64,000 bases of DNA, taken from Hybos culiciformis. Its lineage: Eukaryota; Arthropoda; Insecta; Diptera; Hybotidae. Each line of letters opens with the position of its first letter. Within the stretch, counting starts at the first letter, position 1. A program made the position numbers and the translations under genes. The notes under the pieces are model-generated. The model searched no databases, was not told the DNA's origin, and saw nothing but the letters and a program-made list of their open reading frames with translations. This document shows positions 45,980 to 59,700 of this stretch, in pieces. The stretch is taken from positions 122,931,812-122,995,811 of the forward strand of contig OZ023273.1 in NCBI GenBank assembly GCA_964007475.1, in the 5' to 3' direction.

Positions 45980-48900
45980 TATGAAATTAATATAGATTTT
46001 TTTATTTTATTTCCGTTTTTAGAAAATTCTTATGTTCTTATGTTCTTCTTCTTTATTTCTACTTAGATTTTTTTTTTCTAACCGGCTTCTTTGACTGTTC
46101 AACGCGAACTAAAAGGTTTTAAAAAATTTGTTCTTCTAAATATAAAAAAAAAATTGCATTTACTTTAAAAATATAAAACATAAAATTTTTAAAGAACCTG
46201 CGAATGAAAGTAAAGTAGAAAAAAACTTAATTAATATTTAAGTCAATATGTTCGAAAAAATTAAAAAAGTTTCTGAAACAATATTTAATTGAACTTTTTA
46301 AATTTTTTTTTTAAATTTTTTTGCTAGTACGAAGGACTCTAGAAAAAAGGATTATTGATTTTTTTTGTTAAAATTGAGTGAATTTGAATTTGAATTGAAT
46401 TTGGATGGAAAGAACTGTCCTGTTAATGTTCCCTTACTATTTACAAATTTTGTAGTTCATTTTGAAACATAAATTAAGAATGGGGCTCCAACATTTCGAT
46501 TTAAAATACTTTAGTGCGATTTTTTTTAAATATATTATTACAATTGTTCTATGTTCATAAACCAATTTTAATCAAATTCGCTTTTGTTTTTTTTTAAATT
46601 CGTTGAATCGAAATCTATTCACATATCAATTTTCATATAGATATTTCAACCCCTAATCTGAATAAATCAGAATAAATATATATGTATATAATAAAATTAA
46701 GAATGGGGCTCCAACATTTCGATTTAAAATACTTTAGTGCGATTTTTTTTAAATATATTATTACAATTGTTCTATGTTCATAAACCAATTTTAATCAAAT
46801 TCGCTTTTGTTTTTTTTTAAATTCGTTGAATCGAAATCTATTCACATATCAATTTTCATATAGATATTTCAACCCCTAATCTGAATAAATCAGAATAAAT
46901 ATATATGTATATAATAAGCTAATGGGAGCTGTAATTTTTTGTTTGAGCCTTAAACTGAAAAACTACACTAAGTCATTTAGTTTTTAAAATTTTTTTAAAA
47001 ATATATTTATATTTATTTGATTACAATAATTTCTTCTCGTTTTGATGTTGAACAAAAATATTAATTATATTATTGTACCTACTTATACTTATTTAAAAAA
47101 AGAAAAATAATAAATTTCGGAAATGATTCGCACAGCAAAATGTTCAAGGTTCAATATGCTCATTCATATGTGAAACTTTAAATATTATTGTATAATTGAC
47201 ATGTATAATATGTTTTATTTTTGTCAAGGTACATATTTCTTCTTTTTGTTTTTTGTTGAAGCCCATATTTTAATGCTAAAATAATTAGGGGGAAAAAAGA
47301 GCGCATTATTTAAAGTTAGTAAAATATTATAGTACGTATGTAAAGTTAATGTTTCGTAGAAAATAATATTTAATACCTGTGACAATTTTGATCCCTATAT
47401 AAAAATTACTTTCTCTACAATAAGCAATTATCATTTTATTTTCTCAAACTTCCTAGATTATTACTTCAAGAAAAATAAATTTAGTAAACATTATGACTTT
47501 AAGAGTTTTTCAATTTAATATTTATTTATTAATCAGTTTTCTTTCATCATACTTAAATAGGTTATTTTATTTTGATTTTTGAGTTTTCTTTAAATAAGTA
47601 TTATATAATTAATTAAAGTCTCTATTTTTTTCGTTTTCACTTGGACTAAAAAAGGATGCAATTACTTATAAAGAAAAAGCCGAAATTTAAAAGCTTATCT
47701 GTATAAGTAATTCAATCAAGGAAAATTAAAAAACTCTAATATTGACAGTAGTTAAATAAATGTTGCTTAATGAATTTATTCTAAAATTAAAATACATAGG
47801 TAGATGTAATCACAAACTTTAGATTCATTATACTTTGAGATATGAAAAACCAATAACCTCAAATCTACGTGATGTATACCTATAATGATTAATTTGGCGG
47901 CAAAAAACTATTCGCAAAAAAAAATGTATATAATACGAATTAAAAAAAAGTTTTGAAGTTAGCACGTTTAAATCTTAAAAAATTTAAATTTATTATTAAA
48001 TCTACTGTAAATTTTGCGAATTCATTAAAATCAAGTTATATAAAACCCAAAAATTAAATATTTTTTATAATTTTTTCTTTTCAATTTGAAAAATTAAAAA
48101 TGACTATTGAAAGCTTTTATGCTTAAGAGGTAAGGACGGAAAATCTTAGACAACTCCTTGGCTACCAATACAAATTAAAATGTGAATTTTCTTCTGAACC
48201 ACATGACTACAGAAACAATTCGAAGAAAAAATAAAAAACAGTAAATTGATGAAGTCTGGAGCTCGTTTTCAAAATTTAAATTTAAAATATTATCCGAATT
48301 TTTTTTTTTTTTTATTTCAGGAATCTTATACATACAAATTTTGGTTGAAATCCACTTTCAGCTGCTCTCCTTCTTTGTTGGGCACAATTGGGGTCTAAAC
48401 ATTTTTTTAAGTTCTTTCAATCTACATCTATCTAAGTACTTTGTTTTATCGTCATCTGTTTACTAACATACTAATTTTTATCAGGATCCATTAAAATATT
48501 AAGAAAAATTTCAAATTTAAAAAATTTTATATTCAAATTATTTAGACCTTAACCGGAGTCAAAAAATTTCGTTCTTTAGCTTGTCATTTTTAATTGAAAA
48601 CGGGCTAAAAAACTTTTTCAATCAAAAAAAGTAATAAATATATAAAGAACTAAAATTAAATTTCTTCACACACTTCGTACTCGCTTTTCTCGGAGGTCTA
48701 AAAGATCCTTAAATTAGACAGATTAACGAAAAATTAGTGAAAAAAGAATATTTCTTTTTCCATATTTTTTGCGATCCTATACCGCAGGAGAATGTGGCGC
48801 AACCTTAGTTTTAGAGGCATATTTGGGCTTTTTAGGAACAAATTTGAAAAAAAGAACGATGCTCACTTGTTGGAGATATCTTCAAATTTCAAAAATTCAT

Positions 48901-51900
48901 TTGATTTATTTATAAGACAGATAGAGAATTTGTACGAACAGTCTATTTGAATCTAGTGGCATCTTAAGATCAACGTTTCTCTTGTCTTTTGAGTTTCCAT
49001 CCCATATGATATTCTTATTAATATTTGTACTAAAAATAAAACAAATTATATTTTTAAATAAAATATCTATTTTTATTCAAATATTTTCTTTAAATATATA
49101 TATATATATATATTCAATATATATTCCTTTTAATATAACAACGTTTCTACAACTTAAATTTTAATATTTTGTTAGATTTCTAAAACTTAATTTTTTTTTT
49201 TTTATTAAAATATGAAAATTTTATTATTATTTCGAACAAAAAAGTTTTATTTTTTCAATAAGATTCTGAATTTTTATAAAAAAAAAGAACACCTAAATCT
49301 AAATATATTATATTTTATATAGATACATGCTTTTTTTTTAATATTCTTTAAATAAATTTCTAGTAATTTTTTTTTTTTAAATGTAATATTAAAATTGTTT
49401 CTGTTTTTAATTTATTTTAAATTTTTTGCTCCACATGATTACAGATATTTTTCATTATCTTGTATTTTGTTTAAAATTTTTTTAGTAAATATTTGGCTTG
49501 TTTTCCTTTGGTAAATTAAATTATATTTTCATTTTTATTAATATTCTATTTTTTTTATTAGATATTCTTCCAATATTAATCTAATAATATTATGTTATTT
49601 ATTATGCTTTAAAAATATTGAAAAGGATAGTTCTATAAATATATTTGATTGAATTTTTTTTTTGTTGATAAATATGTATAGAAAATTAATTTCAATTATT
49701 TTTGACCAATATTCCAATATTGAATCGAATGTTGTTTTGTAATTAATATCTAAATTCATATTATGAAATATTCTATTAACATTGGAAGATCTTACTAATA
49801 ACATTAATTATTCTTAAACTATAAAACTGATTGCGATTCCGAAAATTATGTTTTTTATAATTAACAAAACGATTTTAATTTATAAAAAAAAATTTATTGA
49901 TAAATTAAAATTTTGATTCCATTTTTGATTGTTATTATTAAATAATTCCCTTTCAGAGAAAAACCTTTTTTTTTTTCAGATCATCATTATGCGGCTGAAA
50001 GAAAGTCTCTTAATTTTTTTTAACACAATATCGTATTCATTTACGTATTTAATAAAATAAAAAACTGTTAAAAAAAATAAGCAAATCCTACTCACTTCAC
50101 TAATAATATTGTACGTATATTGATTCATAATTTAATTTTAAACCTAGGGTCCAACCTAATACCCAAATTTTTTTCATTAATTTTATTTTTCATTTTTGGT
50201 TAATTCCAAATCAATTTTAATAATTAAAGCTTGAAATTAGTAATTTTTATTTTTAAATTATATTTGTACGGATTTTTAAAAATTTATTAACAAAAAATAC
50301 ATGGAATATTATACAATATACAACATTATAAGTAAAGTGAAAAGGTATTAGACTAATATCATAATGTGTCTAAGTCTAAGTTTCTAAATCTAAGTTTCTG
50401 CAAATTTTATTTCTGAGAAAATTATTATCTTTTTTTAAAAACTCATAATAATAAATAATATTCCATTAGCAAAGAATTATATTGCTGTAGTGAATACAAA
50501 AATTAATTTCCGTCTATTTGTTTCAATAATTATGTTTTTCGAAGATCTAAAGTTTAGATCAAACATTTTTATTTCTTTACATAATACTGAACAATGTATT
50601 GTGTTTGGATGTTTATCGAAAAATTATTTCATTTCTTAACGCATTACATAATGATTTCATAACTAGCAGTTTTTAAAAATACTGAGTGAACATTAAATAT
50701 AGAAATGGGGTCATTTGCGTATTTCCAAAAACTTAAATATTCAACAAAGAAAATTAAATTAATTGACTCAATAATGACTAGGAATCCATATATGAAGCCA
50801 ATTTTAGAGTAATGTATCTTAAGTTGAGGAAATATAAAAAAAAATATTATAAAACAATAAGCAATAACAATATTAAAACAAAAACCATTAAAATATTAAT
50901 TACAATACATAAAGTAATGTTCAACTAAAATTGACTATGCTTGTTTTTCTTTAATCTAATTAATTTGACTAAATATATACTGGATTTACATTAGATTGTA
51001 TATATATGTTGAATGATTAGTAAATTTATTTTTTAAACGTTTCCCCGAATTTTAACGTTAAAGTAAACTTAACAAAACAAAATATAATAATATGAACTAA
51101 AATTTATAAAACATAGTAATATTCATGAGCTACAAAATTACACCCACCCATTGTAATGTTTCCTTTTTATTTAAACAAAAAAGAAAAATTTAATCTAAAA
51201 ATTAAACATAGGTACCTACATAATAATATTCTTGTTATTGTAGGTATTTAATATTCAAATTTGATTATTTATTTTAAAATAAAAATAATGTGTAACAACT
51301 TAAAATAGATTCAACAATTTTAAATTTAATTTTTATGACCCTTTAAATCTTTAAAATAAAAGTTTTAATAAAATACAAATATTATGCATTTTATTTAAAA
51401 TAATTTTTCTCAATTTTACAAATTCTTTAAACTTGCGAAATTCCATCAGATTTTATATAATGGAGTTTTGATGGCACTATGGAAACAAATTTTAAAATAA
51501 GTATGTATACTAAAGAAATTGTTATTTGTAAATAGTTGTGTGAATTATATTTTTGTTTTTGTTTTATATTTTTGGATAATTAGGTATTTTGAACAAAGTT
51601 CATTAAACTTTTTATTTATATTTAGTTTGCTATATTTTTTTTGAAAAAAATCGGAATTAAATGAATGTAACAATTTGCAGATTTAGTATCTTAACTTTAG
51701 TTTTTCCGAAAAAAAACGTAATGAACGATAGTCCACATCAAATGTTGAATTTGGTAGGACATATCTTTATTTTTAAATAAAGTAACTTAGGGTCATATTA
51801 TGTAAAAAATATTCAATTTTCCCAGTAAACGATAAAAAATTTAAAGAATTAAAATATATATTAAAATAATTGTTTGGGTAAGAAAAATAAAAATAAACTA

Positions 51901-53788
51901 AACCCTACTTAGTTGATAATATATATTATATTATTAATTTTTAACATTATAATTTATTTTTTTCTAGTAAGTTAAAACAAAAATATTTCTTTTGCACTCT
52001 GAATTTAAGTGAAATTGAAATTTAGAATTTTATGCTAAAATTTAAAGAAACAATCAGTTACATGGGAATTTTATATGCCTGATGAATATACATTTTTTGA
52101 GGCATCGAAAAATAACTAGTTTTAGTGGAAATTAATCGCGAAAAATTAAACAAAATCCTACATAATGCATAGGATATATTGTTAAATAATTTTGGATCGA
52201 ATTGAATATTAATTTAATTTAATTTTCTTATTATCAGAGTGTCTTGAAATATTATCAGTTTTCAATACTTATTTGGCATACATATTATGTGTAATGTGTA
52301 TAATTAAAATTTTGGTCCCAAATATTATTTCGTTACGTTATCTATACTCCTAAAATAAAAAATTTACATTTTGTATCGATTTAGACTACGATTTTTGAAA
52401 AAAAAAAAAAAAAAAAAACATTAAATTAAAAATATTTATTTTGGTATTTTTAGCCGTCATTAAAATTAAAAATTCACATTAAATTCTAATTAACGATACT
52501 TGTATATATTTTTTAAGATATCACTTTTTAGTTATTTTTGAAAAAAAAATTAAAAAAATTATTTTAAAAGTTAAAGTGACATTATTTTCATTTATCCTTT
52601 CGGTGGAAAGTTACAAGATTAAACGGTTGAAAAACAAATATGTTATTGTTTTGCCATTCTGAGTCAATGTCATATCGATTATAACAGTTCCTCTCGGTAT
52701 AGAGCAAGTAATTAAAGGTTAAATTTAACAAAAATAAGTAGGTGCTTGGTATATTTGATTAAATTTCAAATTTCATGGAAATTTTTCATTAAATTTCAAT
52801 ATTTATAATTCATAGATTATGTGAAGTAATACAAATAAACCCGAAAGTTCATTTCAAAAAATGATCAAATGTCTCTGACATGTCTAATAAGTACTTTTCG
52901 ATAATTGAGAGAATAAATTATTTTACTTTCATTCTAACAAAGTAAAATGATCTTGCTCGATGAGAATAGAAATACAATATAAATTAACAGTAGTTTTTAA
53001 AATTTTTTACAAAAATATTTTGTTCCTGCTCTTTACGAAGATTTTTGGATCCTTTATTTGCGAACGATTCAATTGTGCCAAGTTTCCGAGAATTATTACT
53101 TAAAAAATTAAAAATTATAAACATAGTATATTTAAATCAAAAACTTAATTTATTAAATGTTATAATTAATTTATGAAAATATGTTAGCATGCTCGTAAAT
53201 TAAAAAAATACAGTTTCATTTTCAATAATATGTTATTAATTAAATATATTACTACTTATAATAACATAGTTAGTCAGCGAATAACAATCATGATAAAAAA
53301 TATCCACAAAAGGTAAATTTAAATGTTAAGAGGGATTAATCATTTTACATTTATTTCAAGTGAACCTATGACGAATTATATTTTATTTTAATTAAATAAT
53401 AAAATAAAAAATATTTTATTTTTCTATAATTAAATAGCATTTAATGTAATCTTAAATTTTAATTCGGGTCAATACTTGAGAAGGTATTTTTCGTCTTGGA
53501 ATGCAATTTAAGCATTATCAAGCAAAGAAAAAATAATTTGTTAATATTTTTTTCATCATGACATTAATGATAAATTCATCTCAAAATAAAAATAAATAAA
53601 AAAAATAAAACAAAAAAAACTTATTAACTAATTGAAAATATAAATTATTTAACATATTTTATAAATGAATTCGAATTATAATAATACTATTAATAAATTT
53701 AAAATTTTATTAAATTAAAAAAAAGGGAAAACATTTTAATATATTATAAAATAACAAAAAATATTAATAACAATTTATTATCAATATT
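45980..53788. other. Gene-free region between FAR-4 and the charlatan-like gene
   Basis: About 7.8 kb of AT-rich DNA. It should contain the FAR-4 promoter and the 3' untranslated region of the zinc-finger gene. A 223-bp exact tandem duplication lies at 46471-46916. Poly-A/T runs are frequent (for example near 48301 and 52399). No reading frame here resembles a protein family I know. Confidence 0.6.
46471..46916. repeat. Exact tandem duplication, two 223-bp copies
   Basis: The block at 46471-46693 is repeated directly at 46694-46916. Reading both copies line by line I see no difference, including homopolymer runs and the TATATATGTATATAATAA end. It has no inverted ends. Either a very recent duplication or an assembly duplication. 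Confidence 0.9.
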
Positions 53789-56700
53789 CTAAATGATTTC
53801 TTTTTTAGTATTTAAAGATGATTCAACATCAATATCAACATTTTTATTATTTTTTTTGTTTATAGCTTCACCAGTTCGAATATCTATTAATATTTTGTCT
53901 TCTTGATTATTATTATTTAATTCGATATTATCATTGATAGCGTCATCATCAATAATGTTGATATTATTACTACTGCTGTATAAGATTTTTCTTTCATTAG
54001 AATTATTTTCATTTACTACACTTAATTCTAAATTGTTTAATGATGTATAAAAGGCCACTGAATTTTTATTATTTTGAATTAAACTGAAATGTAATTTTAA
54101 ATGTTTTGAATAATCGTTTAACAAAGTTGTTGAATAATCACAATGATCACAATTAAAATGTCCTGGCTTTAATTTTGATAAAGATGTATGCTTTAATAAA
54201 TGTTTTTTATATAATTCTTGTGATTTGGTTTCATAAGGGCATTTTTGGCATTTTTCGAATGGAAGATCATCGTCATCATCATCACAATTCACATCATCGT
54301 TATCATAATCATTATTATTATTATTTTCAATATTATCGACAGCATTTTGTAATTGTTTTTTAAGTAAGGGTGATGATTCTGCAATTTTAATAGTTGTTTT
54401 CATATCACGATAATTTGATTCGTATTCAATAAAATTTTTATTTTTTTCATTATGACTCTTCAATTCTTCATTTGACGAGGTAACATCATCATGTCCAAAT
54501 AATTTACGCAAATTATTTTTAAACGCATGGTTATCATTTGATGTTATTGATGATTCTTTAACCTCAAGAGCAGATTTATTGCCCATTTTGGTTAGAATTT
54601 CATTATATACATTCAAATTGTCTTTCGAGTCTTTCGACAAACTTCTTAAATCTTCTGCTTCATCTTGGGGTGATGTTGCTCTCAAATCTACTACCAAATT
54701 TCCTTCGTCATCACTATCAAAATCTTGATTTAAATCTGAATTTAAATCAGATGATTTTTTGTTCATTCTTGCTACCTGTTTATGATTTTGATATAAGGAA
54801 TTTGAATTTTGAATGGTTTCTGGACCAATATCATCGTGGAATGCTTTTAAATGTATAACCAATTCCTGTTTTTTACTGCACATAAAACCACAATGTTGGC
54901 ATTCATACTGATTTGCTTTATGCAAGGATATATGATAATTCATTTGCGATTTACTTTCGGAAACATATGGGCAAGTTGGACATTGTTGTTGTTTTGATTT
55001 GTTATTTCCGTCGGATTTTGGAAGAAGCGGGGTCTTTTCATTACTAGAACGTTTTTTAAGTGGCATTTTTAATTCAAGCTCTGCTTGTATAGCGTTATTA
55101 AGTACGGATGTTTTCGGCTGTTGATGATGTTGTTGTTGTTGTTGTTGTTGTAGTAGTTGTTGATAATGCTGATTCGAATGACGTTGATGTGTCGTGGCAC
55201 CTAATGGACGATAAATTGGCGCTAAACGATCACTTGAACGATCAACGGTCTCTATTTTTATGTCTCCATTGTGTTTCAAACGACAATGACGCTATTGGGA
55301 ATAATTAAAGAAAAAAAAAAAATAATAATTACTTAAATTTAAAATTTATTTAATTTGAAATAAAGTATTTTGTAAAGCAAGAATAAATTATGAAAAAAGT
55401 TGATGAATTAAATGTGAGATTTTACAAAATCTTAATATAATGAAAGGTTTAAAGCATAAGCTCTTTGTTGAAAGATAATTTGTTTAGAAATGAAACGGTT
55501 CCTGAACTTAAAAAAAATTATCATCGAGTATAAGAAAAAAATGTTAATTCGATATAATTGATTTGTCATTTGCAACGATTTGATATAAGTCGACAAGTCT
55601 TTAAATTACAAATTAAACATATTCCAGCCGTCCACAATATAAAAATTTATGAATGAAATTTTTAATAAGGAATTTTTTTAGCTGTGGCACTAGAAAAACT
55701 GAAATTCATAAAAGTACAAATATCTCGAAAACGAATGATTTTTAACAAAGATATTCTGATACTTTGGTCAGTTTTGAGAGGAATGATAATCTCTCTTATT
55801 ATTGATCTTGACTTTTTAACAACCTGACCCGGCCCGCACAACCTTAATTTTTTTTTTTTAGAATATTAAAATGTTTGAGAAGCTTAAAATTCAGTAATCA
55901 TAACATATTCATTTTATTTTTATTTTGACATTTCTCAATTATAATTTTAGCAGCAAAATCTAGCTAAACATGATTATGCATTTAGATAATGATTTATCAT
56001 TGTATACCAGAGAACATACAAAAATATATTAGAAATTCCATAATAATGGTTGTGAAACATTTATTTTATAAAAAAGCAATATGAAAATTAGGCAAAATAT
56101 TTTGAAAAAATATTAGAACGTAAAACAAATAAGACCTTCTCCAAAAAAAAATAAAAATAAATAAATGATTACTATCAACATTTATGAAGAATATTATAAA
56201 AAACCCCAATACATTTTCTGTTTTGAAAATAGAAAATAAAAAACAAGATTAAAATTTAATGAATCGACAATGTCAATCTAAATGGTATAATAGTTCTGTT
56301 GTAAAAAAATCACACAGTAGGTTCAAAATTAAGTCATTAGAATAACAACATTATATATTTTTTGTAAAATATTTTTATTTTTTTTAAATAATTTGAAAAA
56401 TAGAATTTATAACTGAGAATTTATATCAGGATTTTAATACAAAAATTTATTCAGATTTAAATCTAAACATTGAAATTTTGAAACTATTTGCTAATAGCAT
56501 GTAATGCTGTACATTACGAAATGTATAAATAAAATAATCACAAAACAAAAAATGAATTTAAGTAATATTTTCTTGAGATAGAAAAAGTCCTTTAATTTTT
56601 TTTTTTTAATTTCCACAATCAAAATTTCATTTTTAACTATTTCATTAATCTAATTAAAAATTTAAAAAATACAATTATTCATTCAATTGTGTGATTTATT

Positions 56701-59700
56701 TACCCGATTTCTTCTACTTAAAAAAAATATATTTATATATATTATATACCTAATGTTATGTAATAGAAATGAACTTAATTTTGAATGATCTTAAAATAAT
56801 ATAGTTCAGTTCAAAAAGTCTTGAGCTTTTTCTTTTTTAATTATTATTGTTCATTATTTTGGAATTAATTTATTATACATACATTAAGTGATATTAAATA
56901 AATAATTCATTCAGTATATATATTATTATATATTATATCATATTCATAATAATATATAGTATATATATAGTATATATATAGTATATATATTATTATGAAA
57001 TTGCAATATTATTATTATAGTAATTAAACAGGTATAACCTTCACAATTACTATATTTAGCTTTATGTGTCCAAAAATAATTATAAGAAATAATGAACAAT
57101 ATTATTTATGTTTATTTTTAACTTAGTGATTTTCAAAACTTTTCAAACCTACTTATTTATAAATTATTATACCGAAAGAAAATGACTTTTCCCAGTCACC
57201 AACATAATGAAAATAAATAATGAAATATATAATTTGGAATAAAATTTTCAAAAAATTTAATAATTTACATTCGAATTTTATTTTGGCAATAATAATGTCC
57301 TCAACCACATATAATGAATATTATTTTTTTTTTTTATATTAAAGACCAACAATATTATAAAATTTTAAATAACGTATTTTAATATTTACCGAAATAAGTT
57401 TTATATAAAAGGTTTTTCATAATAATTTATTCACAGACAAATTCATTACTTTCATAATAAATAAGACAAATACTACGGAAAACTCCATTCTAGTTCAACG
57501 GACAATATATTTGGCTCTAAACTAATACGAAATTTTTTTTCTTGTAAAATATGGATAAGCAAACAATAACGTGAATTTAAATTAATTTTTGGTTTTTAAC
57601 AATAAGAGGTGAAACGATAATATATTTTTTTTTATCAAATGAATAAAAAATTTGACTTATAATTCAAAAATAAATTTTGATCTATTCAAGTAAATAAAAC
57701 ATTAAAATTGTTTTGAACAGAAAAAATAATTGACAAAACATAAAATAATGTTTAGCAATAAATATTGTTAAGAAAATTCTGAAATTGAAATTATATAGCA
57801 AGGTTTAATTTAAAAAAAGATGAATATATAATAATAAATTTAAATATTACGCATAATTTATAGTATATTCAAATTGTTTTAAATATTTTGTCAAAAGAAA
57901 TTGCAAAATGATATTAAGGTTCAGATAAACATTAATGCTCTTATTATTGTATACAAGAACGCAATAATTAGTGGTAGATATACAAACTTCAAAAGAAAAA
58001 TTAGAAATTATGCTGAATACTTTTTAAAATAAACAAAAATTAATTTTGTATCGTTCAGCATAAATTAATTTCGCGCAGTTAGAGCGCATTAATGAATAAA
58101 TCAGTTTCTTTCTTCGTTTAAAGACAAAGAAGATTTTAAGCGCGATTTTTATATTAAACCAAAAATTAATTTTTTTCAATCACAATCGTTATAAGAAAAA
58201 TACAATTATTTTTAAATCTTAAAATATTGTACCTGGATGACATGCTTCCAATTAGAAGCCTGATGGCAATGACCACAACGATACGGTGCTGGTCCTCGCC
58301 ACTGATCATTATTTATGTTACCCGAATTATGATTACCACCAGTTTTACTATTAATATTTTTATTATTATTGTTATTATTAATGTTAAAAATACTTAAATT
58401 ATTATTATTATTATTTAACAAATGATCATGATTAGAAGTAGATAAAGTATTATTTGTTGTACTATTACTGGTACCAGAACCCGGTAAGAGCAAAATACTG
58501 CCAGTTAAATTATTAATTGTAGTAGGAGGAATTGAAGCTGAAGATGATGTACAAGTTGTCGATGATGATGTTGTTGTGGTTGTTGTAGATGAGCCCATTA
58601 CCATATTATTATTACTATTAACTAAATTATTACTATGATTTGTACTAAATGAATTGGTTGTTGAAGATATTGTTCCTGAATTAGACGAAGGTGTCTCAGC
58701 AATAACTGCTGGTTTTGGTAAATTTAAAATTTGTAAACCACGAGTAGAACTTGCCTCGTCCATTTCACTCAAATTTTGATTAAAATTTAAAATTTGTTGT
58801 CCTCCTCCTACTGCAATTGCACCAGCACCATCTCCAACTAAATTACTTTGTTTGTTAATTGCTAATAAATTGTTATTAGCAGTTGTAGCAGATGCTACAG
58901 CTGCAGCTAAGCTGAAATTAATTGGTAAACCAACACTACCAAATTGTGCTGCAAAGTTTTGTACTTGTTGCATTAAATCTTTTTCTGATTTTATAATCGA
59001 TGGATTATTATTATTATTATTAGCTGCGGCTGCAGCCTGTTGTTGCAAAAACATTGCCGCTAAGAAATCATTCATATAATTCCCATAGGTTTGCGTTGGA
59101 TTAACTGCAATTTGCAAAGGCTGTTGCGAATGATTTGAAAAATTCATTTGTTGGTGAAATGTAGCACTGGCATGTTGTTTCACATGAGCAACCAACATGT
59201 CACGATTTGGATTCCTAAAAATGTATTTTTATAAAAATAACACATATCTAAATAGAATAAAAAAATTATTGGGAGGACCTACGTACAAAAAAAAAATATA
59301 GTTACTTAAATCTAAAGATTTAAACAATTGAAAATATGAATTCTTTTTTTTTTTTTCATTTTCTCTAAATTCTTGTTATCACTCACATGTAATTGCATTC
59401 TTTGCATCGATACGTTTTCGGAGTTCTTGTATCATCTGCTCCAACATCTTCATTAGATGTACTTTTAATTAATTCGGGTGGACTATGTTTGCCATTTACA
59501 TAACAATGGCCTTCTTCACTTGGGACTGCAGACGCTGTTTGTCTTGGTGGTGATTCACCTTCAGATTTCATTCCACTACCACCACTAGCATTATTGATAA
59601 ATTCTAATTGCGCCTCTTGATTAGGAGTCATTTCTCCAGACTTCATCAACTTGGGATCCCCATCTTCCTCTGTAACTTTCATCAGTGTTATATACTTATT

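Noticed and set aside
48982..49164. Small plus-strand frame between FAR-4 and the zinc-finger gene
   Set aside because: Runs through a TATATA simple repeat and is composed of I/F/K/N only; expected by chance at this base composition.
54175..55308. Plus-strand reading frames opposite the charlatan-like exon 4
   Set aside because: Shadows of poly-Q, poly-D and His-rich coding sequence on the other strand.
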